Positions 36,868 to 46,300 of a DNA stretch of 64,000 nucleotides are shown here, piece after piece. The position numbers and the translations under genes were made by a program. This DNA comes from VAZQ01 sp963721005 (GTDB lineage: Bacteria > Pseudomonadota > Alphaproteobacteria > Rhizobiales > Xanthobacteraceae): contig CAVRHR010000006.1 in NCBI GenBank assembly GCA_963721005.1, forward strand, positions 537,880 to 601,879. The letters are read 5' to 3'. The notes under the pieces were generated by a model, which searched no databases, was not told where the DNA came from, and was given only the letters and a program-made list of their open reading frames with translations. Position 1 is the stretch's first letter; every line of letters begins with the position of its first letter.

Positions 36868-37608
36868 TCACGAACCGACCACTGTCGAGCGTCCTTCTCC
36901 CCGCAATGCGGCCCGGATCGCACCCTTCTCCCGGATCGAGAACACGATGATAGGCATACGGTTTTCCCGGGCAAGCGCGAATGCGGTGGCATCCATGACC
37001 TTGAGGTCGCGCGCGAGCGCCTCGTCGTGGGTCAGGCGCTCGTAGCGCTTGGCGCGCCGATCCTTCTTGGGATCGGCGCTGTAGATTCCGTCGACATCGG
37101 TGGCCTTGAGCACCGCCTGGGCGCCGAGCTCCGCGGCGCGCAGGACCGCCGTCGTGTCGGTGGTGAAGAACGGGTTGCCGGTGCCGGCCGCGAGCACGAG
37201 CACGCGGCCCTCCTCCAGATGCCGCGCCGCCCGGCGGCGCTCATAGGTCTCGCAGATCGAGGGCATGGCCAGCGCCGACATGGTACGGGCCGGGACTTTC
37301 ACAGCCTCGAGGGCGGCCTCGAGCGCGAGCGCGTTCATCACGGTCGCGAGCATCCCCATCATGTCGCCGGTGACGCGCGGCAGGCCCTTGGTCGCGGCGC
37401 TGGCCCCACGCATGAAGTTGCCGCCGCCGACCACGATGCCGAGAGTGACCCCGAGCGCGCGAGTGGCCGCCAGGTCGGCCGCGATGCGCGCAAGGGTGAC
37501 CTCATGGATGCCGAGATCGCCGGCCTCGCCGTCTTGGCCGCCGGTGCGGCCGGCCAACGCCTCGCCGGAGATTTTAACGATTACGCGACGGTAGATCGGC
37601 TTGGCCAT
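36868..37608 (-). CDS. pyrH: Uridylate kinase
   Basis: PyrH phosphorylates UMP to UDP. It is 246 aa from ATG 37608 (MAKPIYRRVIVKISGEALAG). Motifs include GGGNFMRGASAATKGLPRVT, DMMGMLATVMNALALE and GTGNPFFTTDTTAVLRAAEL. An additional 28 open codons upstream do not resemble PyrH. Confidence 0.97.
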   Translation of the reverse strand: MAKPIYRRVIVKISGEALAGRTGGQDGEAGDLGIHEVTLARIAADLAATRALGVTLGIVVGGGNFMRGASAATKGLPRVTGDMMGMLATVMNALALEAALEAVKVPARTMSALAMPSICETYERRRAARHLEEGRVLVLAAGTGNPFFTTDTTAVLRAAELGAQAVLKATDVDGIYSADPKKDRRAKRYERLTHDEALARDLKVMDATAFALARENRMPIIVFSIREKGAIRAALRGEGRSTVVGS

Positions 37609-37700
37609 GGCGTGCTCGCTTTCCGATCGCCGCGCCTTCGTCTTCGGCCGACCGGCGGCACGGCGCACGAGCGCTGCCGGGGGCGTGGCCAAGCGCAGAG

Positions 37701-38588
37701 CTATTCCAATTCCTGCTTCTCGATCCCTTCGCCGACCGCGTAGCGCACGAAGCCCGTCAGCTTGACCGGAGCGCCGATCTTGCCTTCGGCTTCCTTGATG
37801 GCATGCGCCACGCTGTGATCGGGGGCGTGAATGAAGGCCTGATCGAGCAGGCAGACCTCCTTGTAGAAGGTCTTGAGACCGGATTCGACGATCTTGTCGA
37901 TGACATTGGCGGGCTTGCCCTGCGCCTTGTACTTGTCGGCGAGAACCTCTTTCTCGCGCCGGACGACTTCCGGATCGAGGCCGGTCGCATCGAGCGCCTG
38001 CGGATTGGCGGCGGCGACATGCATGGCCAGCATGCGGCCGAAGCGCTTGAGCTCGTCGGCGTCGCCGGCCAATTCGAGCGCCACCAGGACGCCGATCCGG
38101 CCGAGCCCATCGGACACCGAGCTGTGCAGATAGCTCGCGACCGCGCCCTTGCCGACCGACAGCACCGCGGCCCGCCGCAGCGTCATGTTCTCGCCGACCT
38201 TGGCGATGGTGTCGGCGAGCGCTTCGGCGACCGTGATGGAGCCGGCCTTGGCCTGCTTGATCGCCTCCACGTCGGCGCCGGCGGTGAGCGCGATACCCGC
38301 GATCATCTTGACCAGACCCTGGAACAGGTCGTTGCGCGCCACGAAGTCGGTTTCCGAATTGACCTCCACCAGCACCCCCCGGGTGGCGCTGACGGCGGCG
38401 CCGATCAGACCCTCGGCGGCGACCCGGCCGGCTTTCTTGGCGGCCTTGGCCAAGCCCTTCTTGCGCAAATGATCGACCGCCTTCTCCATGTCACCGCCGG
38501 TTTCCGCGAGCGCGGACTTGCAATCCATCATGCCGGCGCCGGTGCTCTCGCGCAGCTCCTTGACCATCTGTGCCGTGATATTGGCCAT
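37701..38588 (-). CDS. tsf: Elongation factor Ts
   Basis: EF-Ts recycles EF-Tu-GDP. It is 295 aa from ATG 38588 (MANITAQMVKELRESTGAGM); the signature continues MDCKSALAETGGDMEKAVDH and LRKKGLAKAAKKAGRVAAEG. The second conserved region, EVNSETDFVARNDLF, is present. It follows rpsB by 139 bases. Confidence 0.98.
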   Translation of the reverse strand: MANITAQMVKELRESTGAGMMDCKSALAETGGDMEKAVDHLRKKGLAKAAKKAGRVAAEGLIGAAVSATRGVLVEVNSETDFVARNDLFQGLVKMIAGIALTAGADVEAIKQAKAGSITVAEALADTIAKVGENMTLRRAAVLSVGKGAVASYLHSSVSDGLGRIGVLVALELAGDADELKRFGRMLAMHVAAANPQALDATGLDPEVVRREKEVLADKYKAQGKPANVIDKIVESGLKTFYKEVCLLDQAFIHAPDHSVAHAIKEAEGKIGAPVKLTGFVRYAVGEGIEKQELE

Positions 38589-38727
38589 CGCTGAATTCCT
38601 TGATGCCTTTGGCGGCCGTCGCTCGGGTTGAAATAGCGCCCGGGCCGGGGCCGACCTGCACGAACTGAAACTGAACCCGTCGAGAGCCGGCCCGGAGCGA
38701 TCCGGGACCGGAACGACGCTGGAAAAC

Positions 38728-39720
38728 TCACTCGGCGGAGAGTTCCTTGGCCTGCGCGATCCAGCTCTCCATGCGGCCGGGCAATCCGACCTCCTCGCCG
38801 ATCTTGTGGGCGGCCTCGGGGGAGAAGGCGGCGATCTGCCAATAGTGGAAGATGCCGAGATCGTTGAACTGCTTCTCGATCGAGGGCGAGACATGGGCGA
38901 GCTTCTTGAGGTCGTCGGCGACCCCTCGGGGGCCGGAGAGCACCTCGTAACCCGGACCTTCGGCGACCGGCGGCAGCTCCTCGACGATCGGCTCGTGTGC
39001 GGCGCCGGTGTCCACGCCCGCGTCGCCCTGGGCGCGCGAGATGCCGTCGATGGCCGCCCTGGCGATGAGGTCGCAATAGAGATTGACCGCCCGGCTGGCG
39101 TCGTCGTTGCCCGGAACCAGGAAGGTGATGCCCTCGGGATCGCAATTGGTGTCGACCACGGCGGCCACCGGGATATTCAGCCGGCGCGCCTCCTTGATCG
39201 CGATATCCTCCTTGTTGGTGTCGATCACGAACAGGAGGTCGGGCAAGCCGCCCATGTCCTTGATGCCGCCGAGCGCCCGGTTGAGCTTGTCGCGCTCGCG
39301 CTGGAGCGTGAGGCGCTCCTTCTTGGTGTAGCCCTGGGCCTCGCCGGAGCCCAGCATGTCGTCGAGCTTGCGCAGGCGGTTGATCGACTGGGAGATGGTC
39401 TTCCAGTTGGTCAGGGTGCCGCCGAGCCAGCGCGAATTGACGTAGTACTGCGCGCAACGCTTGGCGGCGTCGGCGATGGAGTCCTGCGCCTGGCGCTTGG
39501 TGCCGACGAACAGGATACGGCCGCCCTTGGCGACCGTGTCGCTGACCGCCTGCAGGGCGCGGTGCAGCATCGGCACCGACTGCGCGAGGTCGATGATATG
39601 GATGTTGTTGCGGACCCCGAAGATATAGCCCGCCATCTTCGGATTCCAGCGGTGGGCCTGATGGCCGAAGTGTACGCCAGCCTCAAGCAGCTGACGCATA
39701 GAGTAGTCGGGTAACGCCAT
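38728..39720 (-). CDS. rpsB: Small ribosomal subunit protein S2 with C-terminal extension
   Basis: S2 is a 30S head protein. Residues 1-230 form the canonical S2 fold (VHFGHQAHRWNPKMAGYIFG, FVGTKRQAQDSI, NSRWLGGTLTNWKTI, AVVDTNCDPEGITF). The protein is 330 aa, roughly 80-90 longer than E. coli S2. The extra C-terminus (GVADDLKKLAHVSPSIEKQF, then GIFHYWQIAAF) looks like a helix-hairpin-helix module, seen in alphaproteobacterial S2 proteins. It heads the tsf-pyrH-frr-uppS-cdsA-dxr gene series. Confidence 0.97.
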   Translation of the reverse strand: MALPDYSMRQLLEAGVHFGHQAHRWNPKMAGYIFGVRNNIHIIDLAQSVPMLHRALQAVSDTVAKGGRILFVGTKRQAQDSIADAAKRCAQYYVNSRWLGGTLTNWKTISQSINRLRKLDDMLGSGEAQGYTKKERLTLQRERDKLNRALGGIKDMGGLPDLLFVIDTNKEDIAIKEARRLNIPVAAVVDTNCDPEGITFLVPGNDDASRAVNLYCDLIARAAIDGISRAQGDAGVDTGAAHEPIVEELPPVAEGPGYEVLSGPRGVADDLKKLAHVSPSIEKQFNDLGIFHYWQIAAFSPEAAHKIGEEVGLPGRMESWIAQAKELSAE

Positions 39721-39758
39721 TGTGGTTCTCCGGTTGAGCCGCCGCGGACCCGTGAGCT

Positions 39759-39781
39759 CCCATCCCGTTTAGGGGGATGGG
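39759..39781 (-). promoter_or_regulatory. Hairpin in the rpsB 5' leader, possible autoregulatory site
   Basis: On the transcribed (minus) strand, CCCATCCC and GGGATGGG form an exact 8-bp stem with a 7-base loop, 38 bases before the rpsB ATG. S2 represses its own operon through leader RNA in several bacteria; whether this stem is such a site is inference. Confidence 0.4.
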
Positions 39782-39829
39782 GCCACCGGACGGCCAAAAG
39801 CCAAGGTCCGCGTGTGAGATGGCGTGGCT

Positions 39830-39856
39830 TATATAGGTCGGGGCCGGCAAGAGCAA
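39830..39856 (-). promoter_or_regulatory. Candidate rpsB promoter
   Basis: The minus strand reads TTGCTC (39856-39851), a 15-base spacer, then TATATA (39835-39830), about 110 bases upstream of the rpsB ATG and just before the leader hairpin. The -10 is good and the spacer is slightly short; a one- or two-base shift of the -35 gives 16-17. Confidence 0.45.
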
Positions 39857-39999
39857 GCAGCTTGCGGCGCCGGGGGCCGGGTCTCGCGTATCGTGCGATT
39901 TGGCATCGTACAGGGGGGCCGGTTTCGGGTAAGCTCACCCCCTACCGGCGGGGCAGGTTCATGCCATCCGGGGTCAAAAAACGCACAGGGAGGAAGATC

Positions 40000-41752
40000 G
40001 TGTCTGCAAGAGCCACATCCGCAGCACTAGCCGCGATCGCCGTTGCCGTCATGGCGATGCCGGCGCTTGCCGCCGACGTCACCGCGCAGCGCCTGCTCAA
40101 TACCGCCGACGAGCCGCAAAACTGGCTCACCGTGCATCGCGACTACAACAATTCCCGCCATTCGCCGCTCAAGGACGTCAACCGGGACAACGTCAAGGAC
40201 CTCAAGCTCAAGTTCATCTTCTCGATCGGTGGCCGCTCGACCGGCGGCACGTTGCGCGGCAAGGAGGAATCGACCCCGCTGGTCGACGACGGCTTCATGT
40301 ACGTGTCCGATACCTGGGACCGGGTCATGAAATTCGACGTTCGCAGCGGCACCGAGGCGGTGCCGCTATGGCGCTACGATCCCAAGATCACGCAATCGCG
40401 CACCAATCGCGGGATCGCCATGTACGGCGACAAGGTCTTCATCGCCACCAACGACATGCGCATGATCGCGATCAATCGCGAATCCGGCATGGTGGCTTGG
40501 GAGGTGCAGGCGCGCGCCCCGACCGACCCCGTCACCGGGACGCCGTCGGCCAAGACCCAGGGGTTCACGGCGGCCCCGCTGGCGCTCAAGACCCGCGGCG
40601 GCAAGGAGCTGGTGCTGCAGGGCGAGAGCTCCGGCGGCCAGCTCGGCACCCGCAGCTGGATCGGCGCCTGGGACGCCAATACCGGCCAGCTGGCTTGGCG
40701 CACCTTCACCATCCCGGCGCCGGGCGAGCCCGGCTCCGAGACCTGGAAGGACAACCACAATGCCTGGCGGGTCGGCGGCGGCGGCGTGTGGCAGACCGCG
40801 TCCTACGATCCGGCTACCAACCTGGTGTTCTACGGCACCGGCGACGCCTTCCCGAGCTTCGACCCCGAGTTCCGGCCGGGCGACAACCTGTTCACCGCCA
40901 GCACCATCGCGCTGGATGCCGACACCGGCAAGATCGTCTGGTATTTCCAGGAGACGCCGAACGAGCATTGGGACTTCGACACGCCGAGCCCGAAGATGCT
41001 GTACGAGATCTCGCTCAACGGCGAGACCCGCAAGGTGGTGGCGAACTTCTCCCGCAACGGCTTCTACTACACGCTCGACCGCACCAACGGGCAGTTCCTG
41101 CGGGCCGACCAGTACCAGGAGAAGGTCAACTGGACCAAGGGCATCAACTCCAAGACCGGCAAGCCGGTCGACTATGATCCCAATCGCAATGTACAGCTCT
41201 ATGCCGGCGTCGGCGGCATGCGCGGCAAGCCCGGCCAGGAGGCCTGTCCCTGGTACAACGGCTCGCCGACCTTCTTCCCGCCCACCCTCGATCAGAAACG
41301 CATGATCGCCTATGTGGGGGGCGCCGAGGGCTGCTGGGCCGGCACCAACGTCAAGACTTCCGCTCGAGGAGAGCAAGGACTATGTGGGCCTGCCGCCGTG
41401 CTGTCAGGAGCAGGGACGCATAACGGCGCATGGGGCGATCTGGGCCATGGACCTGCGCACCGGCAAGGTGGTCGCAAAGACGCAATTCCCGGCCATAAGC
41501 GAGTCCGGCATGCTGAGCACCGAGGGAGATATCCTGTTCAACGGGCGTCCCGACGGCCAATTCAAGGCCTATGATTCAGATACGCTCAAGGAGCTGTGGA
41601 GCTTCAGCCTCGGCACCCCGATCACGGCGCCCCCGATGACCTATAGCGTCGGTGGCAAGCAATATGTCGCGGTGGTCGCCGGCGGCGCGGTCGGTGCGCG
41701 CGGTGGCGGTCTCTACCAGCCGTCGGCCATAGTGGCGGTGTTCGGGTTCTGA
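40000..41752 (+). CDS. PQQ-dependent alcohol-type dehydrogenase (quinoprotein), one +1 frameshift
   Basis: The start is GTG 40000, directly after the strong ribosome-binding site AGGGAGGAAG; the signal peptide is SARATSAALAAIAVAVMAMP then ALA-AD. It is a soluble eight-bladed propeller protein with no heme domain. A break near 41358 (extra T before CCGCTCGAGG) shifts the frame; repaired, the protein is 583 aa. Asp325 and Asp327 in EHWDFDTP match the catalytic Asp and the additional Asp that marks lanthanide-dependent enzymes (XoxF/PedH type); calcium enzymes have Ala or similar at the second position. The adjacent disulfide (Cys-Cys) of classical methanol dehydrogenase is not seen in the N-terminal half. 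The substrate is unknown; no cytochrome partner gene is adjacent. Confidence 0.9.
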
Positions 41753-41763
41753 TCGATTACGCA

Positions 41764-41795
41764 CGGCCGAAGCCGGCAATCTCCGGCTTCGGCCG
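41764..41795 (+). terminator. Strong hairpin after the PQQ dehydrogenase
   Basis: CGGCCGAAGCCGG (41764-41776) and CCGGCTTCGGCCG (41783-41795) form an exact 13-bp stem with a 6-base loop, 11 bases past the stop. The T-run is missing, so it may attenuate or protect the transcript rather than terminate it fully. The next gene starts 8 bases later. Confidence 0.5.
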
Positions 41796-41802
41796 CAAAC
41801 CA

Positions 41803-42534
41803 ATGGCGGATACCCTGAACATCTCTCGCCATCTCGTCGTGCTGGCGGCGGCGCTTGCGGCCGGGCTCGGTGTTTACGGCGCGCGCTCGCAAGAGCTGGC
41901 GACGAAAATTTGGGACATCCGTCTGGGCACGCCGGTCGCCGCGTTGCCGCTCGATCAATTCGTCGATCCGGCCTGCGGCACCAATGGCGGACCGCCCTCG
42001 CGGGTGCTCTCCGGCTTCGCGGATTTCGCGCTCTGCCCGCTCGACAAGGCGACCGGCCTGCACGAGGTCTGGTTCCGCTATGACGACGAGCTCGAATATG
42101 TGGCACGGGCGCGCCGCTCAGAGATCATGATCCGGCTCTATCAGGCTAATGCATTGGGCGGCCAGCCGATCATCACGTCGCTGTTGATCGATGATGCGGG
42201 TCTGGTTCAGGGCTACCGGGTCGTCAACGATCCGCGCGCGGCCGGCGGCACGCGGATCGAAGCCTACGGCCTCGTCGACATGTTCAAGGGCATGGTGGCG
42301 CCCGGCCTCGACTGCACCGACCTGCCGCCGGCCGAGGGCGAGCGGCCGATCGAGGGCTTGTTCGTCAAGCAGACCTGCGAGACCAAGGTCGACGGCCAGG
42401 TGACCCGGATCGAGGCCCGCCACTTCTACAAGCCCGGGCAATTCCTGGTGAACCCGAACGACAACCGCATCAACCAGAACGAGTTCGAGAGCTCGGCGAG
42501 GCTCGAGGTGTTTCGCCCGCCGGCGCCGAGGTAG
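41803..42534 (+). CDS. Secreted protein of unknown function
   Basis: The 243-aa protein starts MADTLNISRHLVVLAAALAA, with an N-terminal hydrophobic segment to about GARSQ that looks like a signal peptide. The mature region has four Cys residues (ACGTNGG, ALCPLD, LDCTDLP, KQTCETK), probably as two disulfides, and a conserved-looking SLLIDDAGLVQGYRVVNDPR. No recognised domain. Its place 50 bases after the PQQ dehydrogenase suggests a shared periplasmic role, which is inference. Confidence 0.75.
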   Translation: MADTLNISRHLVVLAAALAAGLGVYGARSQELATKIWDIRLGTPVAALPLDQFVDPACGTNGGPPSRVLSGFADFALCPLDKATGLHEVWFRYDDELEYVARARRSEIMIRLYQANALGGQPIITSLLIDDAGLVQGYRVVNDPRAAGGTRIEAYGLVDMFKGMVAPGLDCTDLPPAEGERPIEGLFVKQTCETKVDGQVTRIEARHFYKPGQFLVNPNDNRINQNEFESSARLEVFRPPAPR

Positions 42535-42546
42535 CGGCATCGAGCC

Positions 42547-43320
42547 TTACGGATGAATGCTGTTGTCCGGCATCATGGCGCCGGTGAGGATGGCTCCGGC
42601 CTGGTTGGTGTCGTTGAGATTGGCCGATCGCAGCACCGCATAGCTCAGGTCGGCCGAGCTGAGATCGGCGACGCCGAGATCGGCCAGGAAAAATATGGAT
42701 TGCCGCAGCGCCGCACCGTGCAGATTGACCTCGCGCATGTTGGCGCCGGTGAAATCCGTGCTGTCGGCGACGGCTCCACGCAGATTGGCGCGTAGCATGC
42801 GGCCCTGATGCAGGTTGGCGCCGTCGAGCCGCGCGCCCGCAAAGCTGGCGTCGTCGAGCTGGGCGGCTTCCAGATCCGCCTCGGTGAGGTTGGCGCCATC
42901 GAGCTTGCCGCCGAGCAGATGGATGCCGCCCATCAGGGCCTCGGTCAGGTCGGCGCCGGAAAAATCGGCGCGACCGGCCTCCGCCTCGAACAGCATCGCG
43001 CCCTTCATCTTGGCGCGGCTCAGATTGGCTTGCAGGAGGCTGGTCTTGTTGAGGTTGGCGCCGGTGAGATCGGCGCCCGCCAGATTGGCGCCGCGCAAGA
43101 GGGAGCGATGCAGGCTGGCCTCGCTCAGGTTCGCGCCCGCCAGATTGGCGCCGGTCAGATCCCGCCGCTTGAGCTTGGCGCCGGCGAGGTCGCAGCCCGG
43201 GCAATCCTTGCTGCGCCCGGCCAGAAAGGCCGCGACATCCTGCGCCGGCGCCGGTGCGGCGGTGCACAGGAGCATGATCGCGGCAAGCGCGAAGGCGATC
43301 GCGGCGGCATGGCGATGCAT
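42547..43320 (-). CDS. Secreted pentapeptide-repeat protein
   Basis: The product is 257 aa from MHRHAAAIAFALAAIMLLCT (43320), with a signal peptide ending near APAQ. A CPGCDLAGAKL segment begins a run of about 35-40 A(D/N)LXX repeats (GANLAGADLTGANLNKTSLL and similar) that should form a right-handed quadrilateral beta-helix. One short irregular stretch near residue 150 breaks the register. Targets of exported pentapeptide proteins are largely unknown; this one is not a Qnr-type cytosolic gyrase protector. It is co-directional with dnaE, whose stop is 75 bases upstream. Confidence 0.9.
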   Translation of the reverse strand: MHRHAAAIAFALAAIMLLCTAAPAPAQDVAAFLAGRSKDCPGCDLAGAKLKRRDLTGANLAGANLSEASLHRSLLRGANLAGADLTGANLNKTSLLQANLSRAKMKGAMLFEAEAGRADFSGADLTEALMGGIHLLGGKLDGANLTEADLEAAQLDDASFAGARLDGANLHQGRMLRANLRGAVADSTDFTGANMREVNLHGAALRQSIFFLADLGVADLSSADLSYAVLRSANLNDTNQAGAILTGAMMPDNSIHP

Positions 43321-43394
43321 CGAAGCGCCTCGATTGTCCCCTCCGGGCTCCCTCCCCGCCGGCGGGGGAGCGCCGGGCGAGGTAGCGCTTGGTA

Positions 43395-46300
43395 TCACAC
43401 CGCCTCGACCGCGACCACTCCGGGCACCGCCTTGATGGCGCCGGCGATCTGCGGCGAGACCTTGAAGCGGCCCGGCAGCTTGACTTCGACCTCGGTACCT
43501 CGGTCGAGCATCAGGATAACCGAAACCTCGCCGTCGGACCTGGCTGGCCCTGGTCGCGCCGGCGCCGGCCCGCTGCCCTCCAGCCGTTTGGCGACGCTCT
43601 CGATCGGGGCCGGGTCGCGCAGGAACACGCGCAGCCCCTTCTGCAGCTTGGCGGCAGCCTCGTCGAGCGGCTCGGCCATCTGGATGCGGGCGCGCACGTC
43701 GTCGCCCTGCAACTCGGCGGAGATCGTGAGCAGAAGCGCCCTGCCCGGCTCCAGGACGTCGCGAAATTGGGCCAGACCCTCGGAGAACACCACCGCCTCG
43801 AAATGCCCGGAGGGATCCGACAGCTCGATGATGCCCATCTTGCTGCCGGTGCGGGTGCGCCGCTCGAGCCGAGCCACCACGGTGCCGGCGACCTTGCCGC
43901 CGCTGGCGCCCGCCTTCACGGCGCGGGAGAGCTCGGCCCACGACTGCACGCGCAAGCGCTTGAGCGCGGCCGCGTAGTCGTCGAGCGGATGGCCGGAGAG
44001 AAAGAAACCGATCGCCTCGAACTCCTTCTGCAGCCGCTCGGCCGGCAGCCACGGCTCGACCGACGGCAGCCCCAGCTGCGGGCGCGCGGTCGCCCCGCCG
44101 AACAGCTCGGACTGGCCGGTGGTCTGCGCCTCATGGGTGCGTTGCGCCGAGGACAGCATGAAATCGACGGCGGCGAAGACGCGCGCGCGATCGGCCTCGA
44201 GCGCGTCGAAGGCGCCGGCGGCGGCGAGGCTTTCCAGCACGCGCTTGTTGACGGCGCGCGGGTTCACCCGGTCGGCGAAATCGGAAAGGTCGGTAAAGGG
44301 GCGCTCGCCGCGCGACGCCACGATGGCTTCCACCGCCTGCCCGCCGACCCCTTTGAGCGCCGCGAGCGCGTAGTGGATGGTATTGCCCTCGACGTCGAAG
44401 GCGGCACCCGAGCGGTTGACCGAGGGCGCCTCGACCCGGATCCCCAGCCGCTGCGCCTCGCCGCGGAATTCGGCGAGCTTGTCGGTGTTGCTCATGTCGA
44501 GCGTCATCGAGGCGGCCAGGAACTCGACCGGATGGTTCGCCTTCATGTAGGCGGTCTGGTAGGTGAGCAGCGCATAGGGCGCCGAGTGGGACTTGTTGAA
44601 GCCGTATTCCGCGAACTTGGCGCAGGCATCGAAGATCGTGCTGGCCACCGCGGCGTCCACCCCGCGCCCGATTGCTCCGGAGATGAAATCGTCGCGCTGC
44701 GACGCCATCTCCTTCTTGTCCTTCTTGCCCATGGCGCGGCGCAGGATGTCGGCCTTGCCGAGACTGTAGCCGGCCAGATCCTTGGCGATCTGCTGCACCT
44801 GCTCCTGATAGGTGATGATGCCGTAGGTAGGCGCCAGAATCGGCTCGAGCTTGGGATGGAGATACTCGATCTGCTCCTGCCCGAGCTTGCGGGCGCAATA
44901 GGTCGGGATATTCGCCATCGGTCCGGGCCGGTAGAGCGCGACCAGCACGATGATGTCCTCGAACCGGTCGGGTCGCATGTCGACCAGGGCGCGGCGCATG
45001 CCCTGGCTCTCCACCTGGAAGATGCCGACGGTCTCGCCGCGGGCCAGCGTCGCGAAGGTCTTGGGGTCGTCGAGCGGTATGCCCAGGAGATCAATCTCGA
45101 TGCCGCGTTTGCGCACCAGCGTGACCGCGGTCTGCAGCACGGTCAGGGTCTTGAGCCCGAGAAAATCGAACTTCACCAGCCCGGCCTGCTCGACCCATTT
45201 CATGTTGAACTGGATCACCGGTGTCAGGGATTTCGGATCGCGATAGAGCGGCACCGTCTCGGCAAGCGGCCGCTCGCCGATGACGATACCGGCGGCGTGG
45301 GTGGAGGCATGCCGATGCAGTCCTTCCAGCCGCTGCGCGATGTCGAAGGCGCGCTTGACCACCGGATCGCTGTCGCGTGCCGCCTGCAGGCGTGGCTCGT
45401 CCTCGATGGCACGCTTGAGCGAGATCGGGTTTGCCGGATTCTGCGGCACCAGCTTGCACAGCTTGTCGACCTGGCCATAAGGCATCTGCAGGACGCGGCC
45501 GACGTCGCGCAGCACGCCACGCGCCTGCAGGGTGCCGAAGGTGATGATCTGCGCCACGTGATCGCGACCGTATCTGTCCTGGACGTAGCGGATCACCTCG
45601 TCGCGCCGGTCCTGGCAGAAATCGATGTCGAAGTCGGGCATCGATACGCGTTCGGGATTGAGAAAGCGCTCGAACAGGAGGCCGAAGCGGATCGGATCGA
45701 GATCCGTGATGGTGAGCGCATAGGCCACCAGCGAGCCGGCGCCCGAGCCGCGTCCCGGCCCGACCGGGATACCCTGTGCCTTGGCCCATTGGATGAAGTC
45801 CGCGACGATGAGGAAGTATCCCGGATACTTCATGCCGGCGATGACGCCGATCTCATAGGCCAGCCGCTCGCGATACTCCTCGACGGTGCGGCCGGCCGCC
45901 AGCCCATGCACTGCAAGCCGCCGCTCGAGCCCGGTTTCCGCCTGGCGGCGAAGCTCGGCGGCCTCGTCCACCACCGCGCTGTCGGTCCCGACCGAGAAGC
46001 GCGGCAGGATCGGGGTCCGCACCCGCGGCCGGAAGGCGCAGCGCTGCGCGATCTCGACGGTGGAGGCCAGCGCCTCGGGCAGGTCGGCGAACAGCGCCGC
46101 CATCTCGGCTCGGGTCTTGAACCGGTGCTCCGCGGTCAGCTGGCGCCGGTCGGTCTCGGCCACGTAGCGGCCCTCGGCGATGCAGATGAGCGCGTCATGA
46201 GCCTCGTAGTCGTCACGGGTGGCGAAAAAAGGCTCATTGCTGGCGACCAGCGGGATGCCCTGCGCATAGGCCAATTCGACCAGGGCGGCTTCGGCCAGAC

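Noticed and set aside
35445..36992. A 515-aa frr-uppS fusion reading
   Set aside because: The upstream 260 codons are an out-of-frame shadow of frr; uppS has a good ATG cluster two bases past the frr stop.
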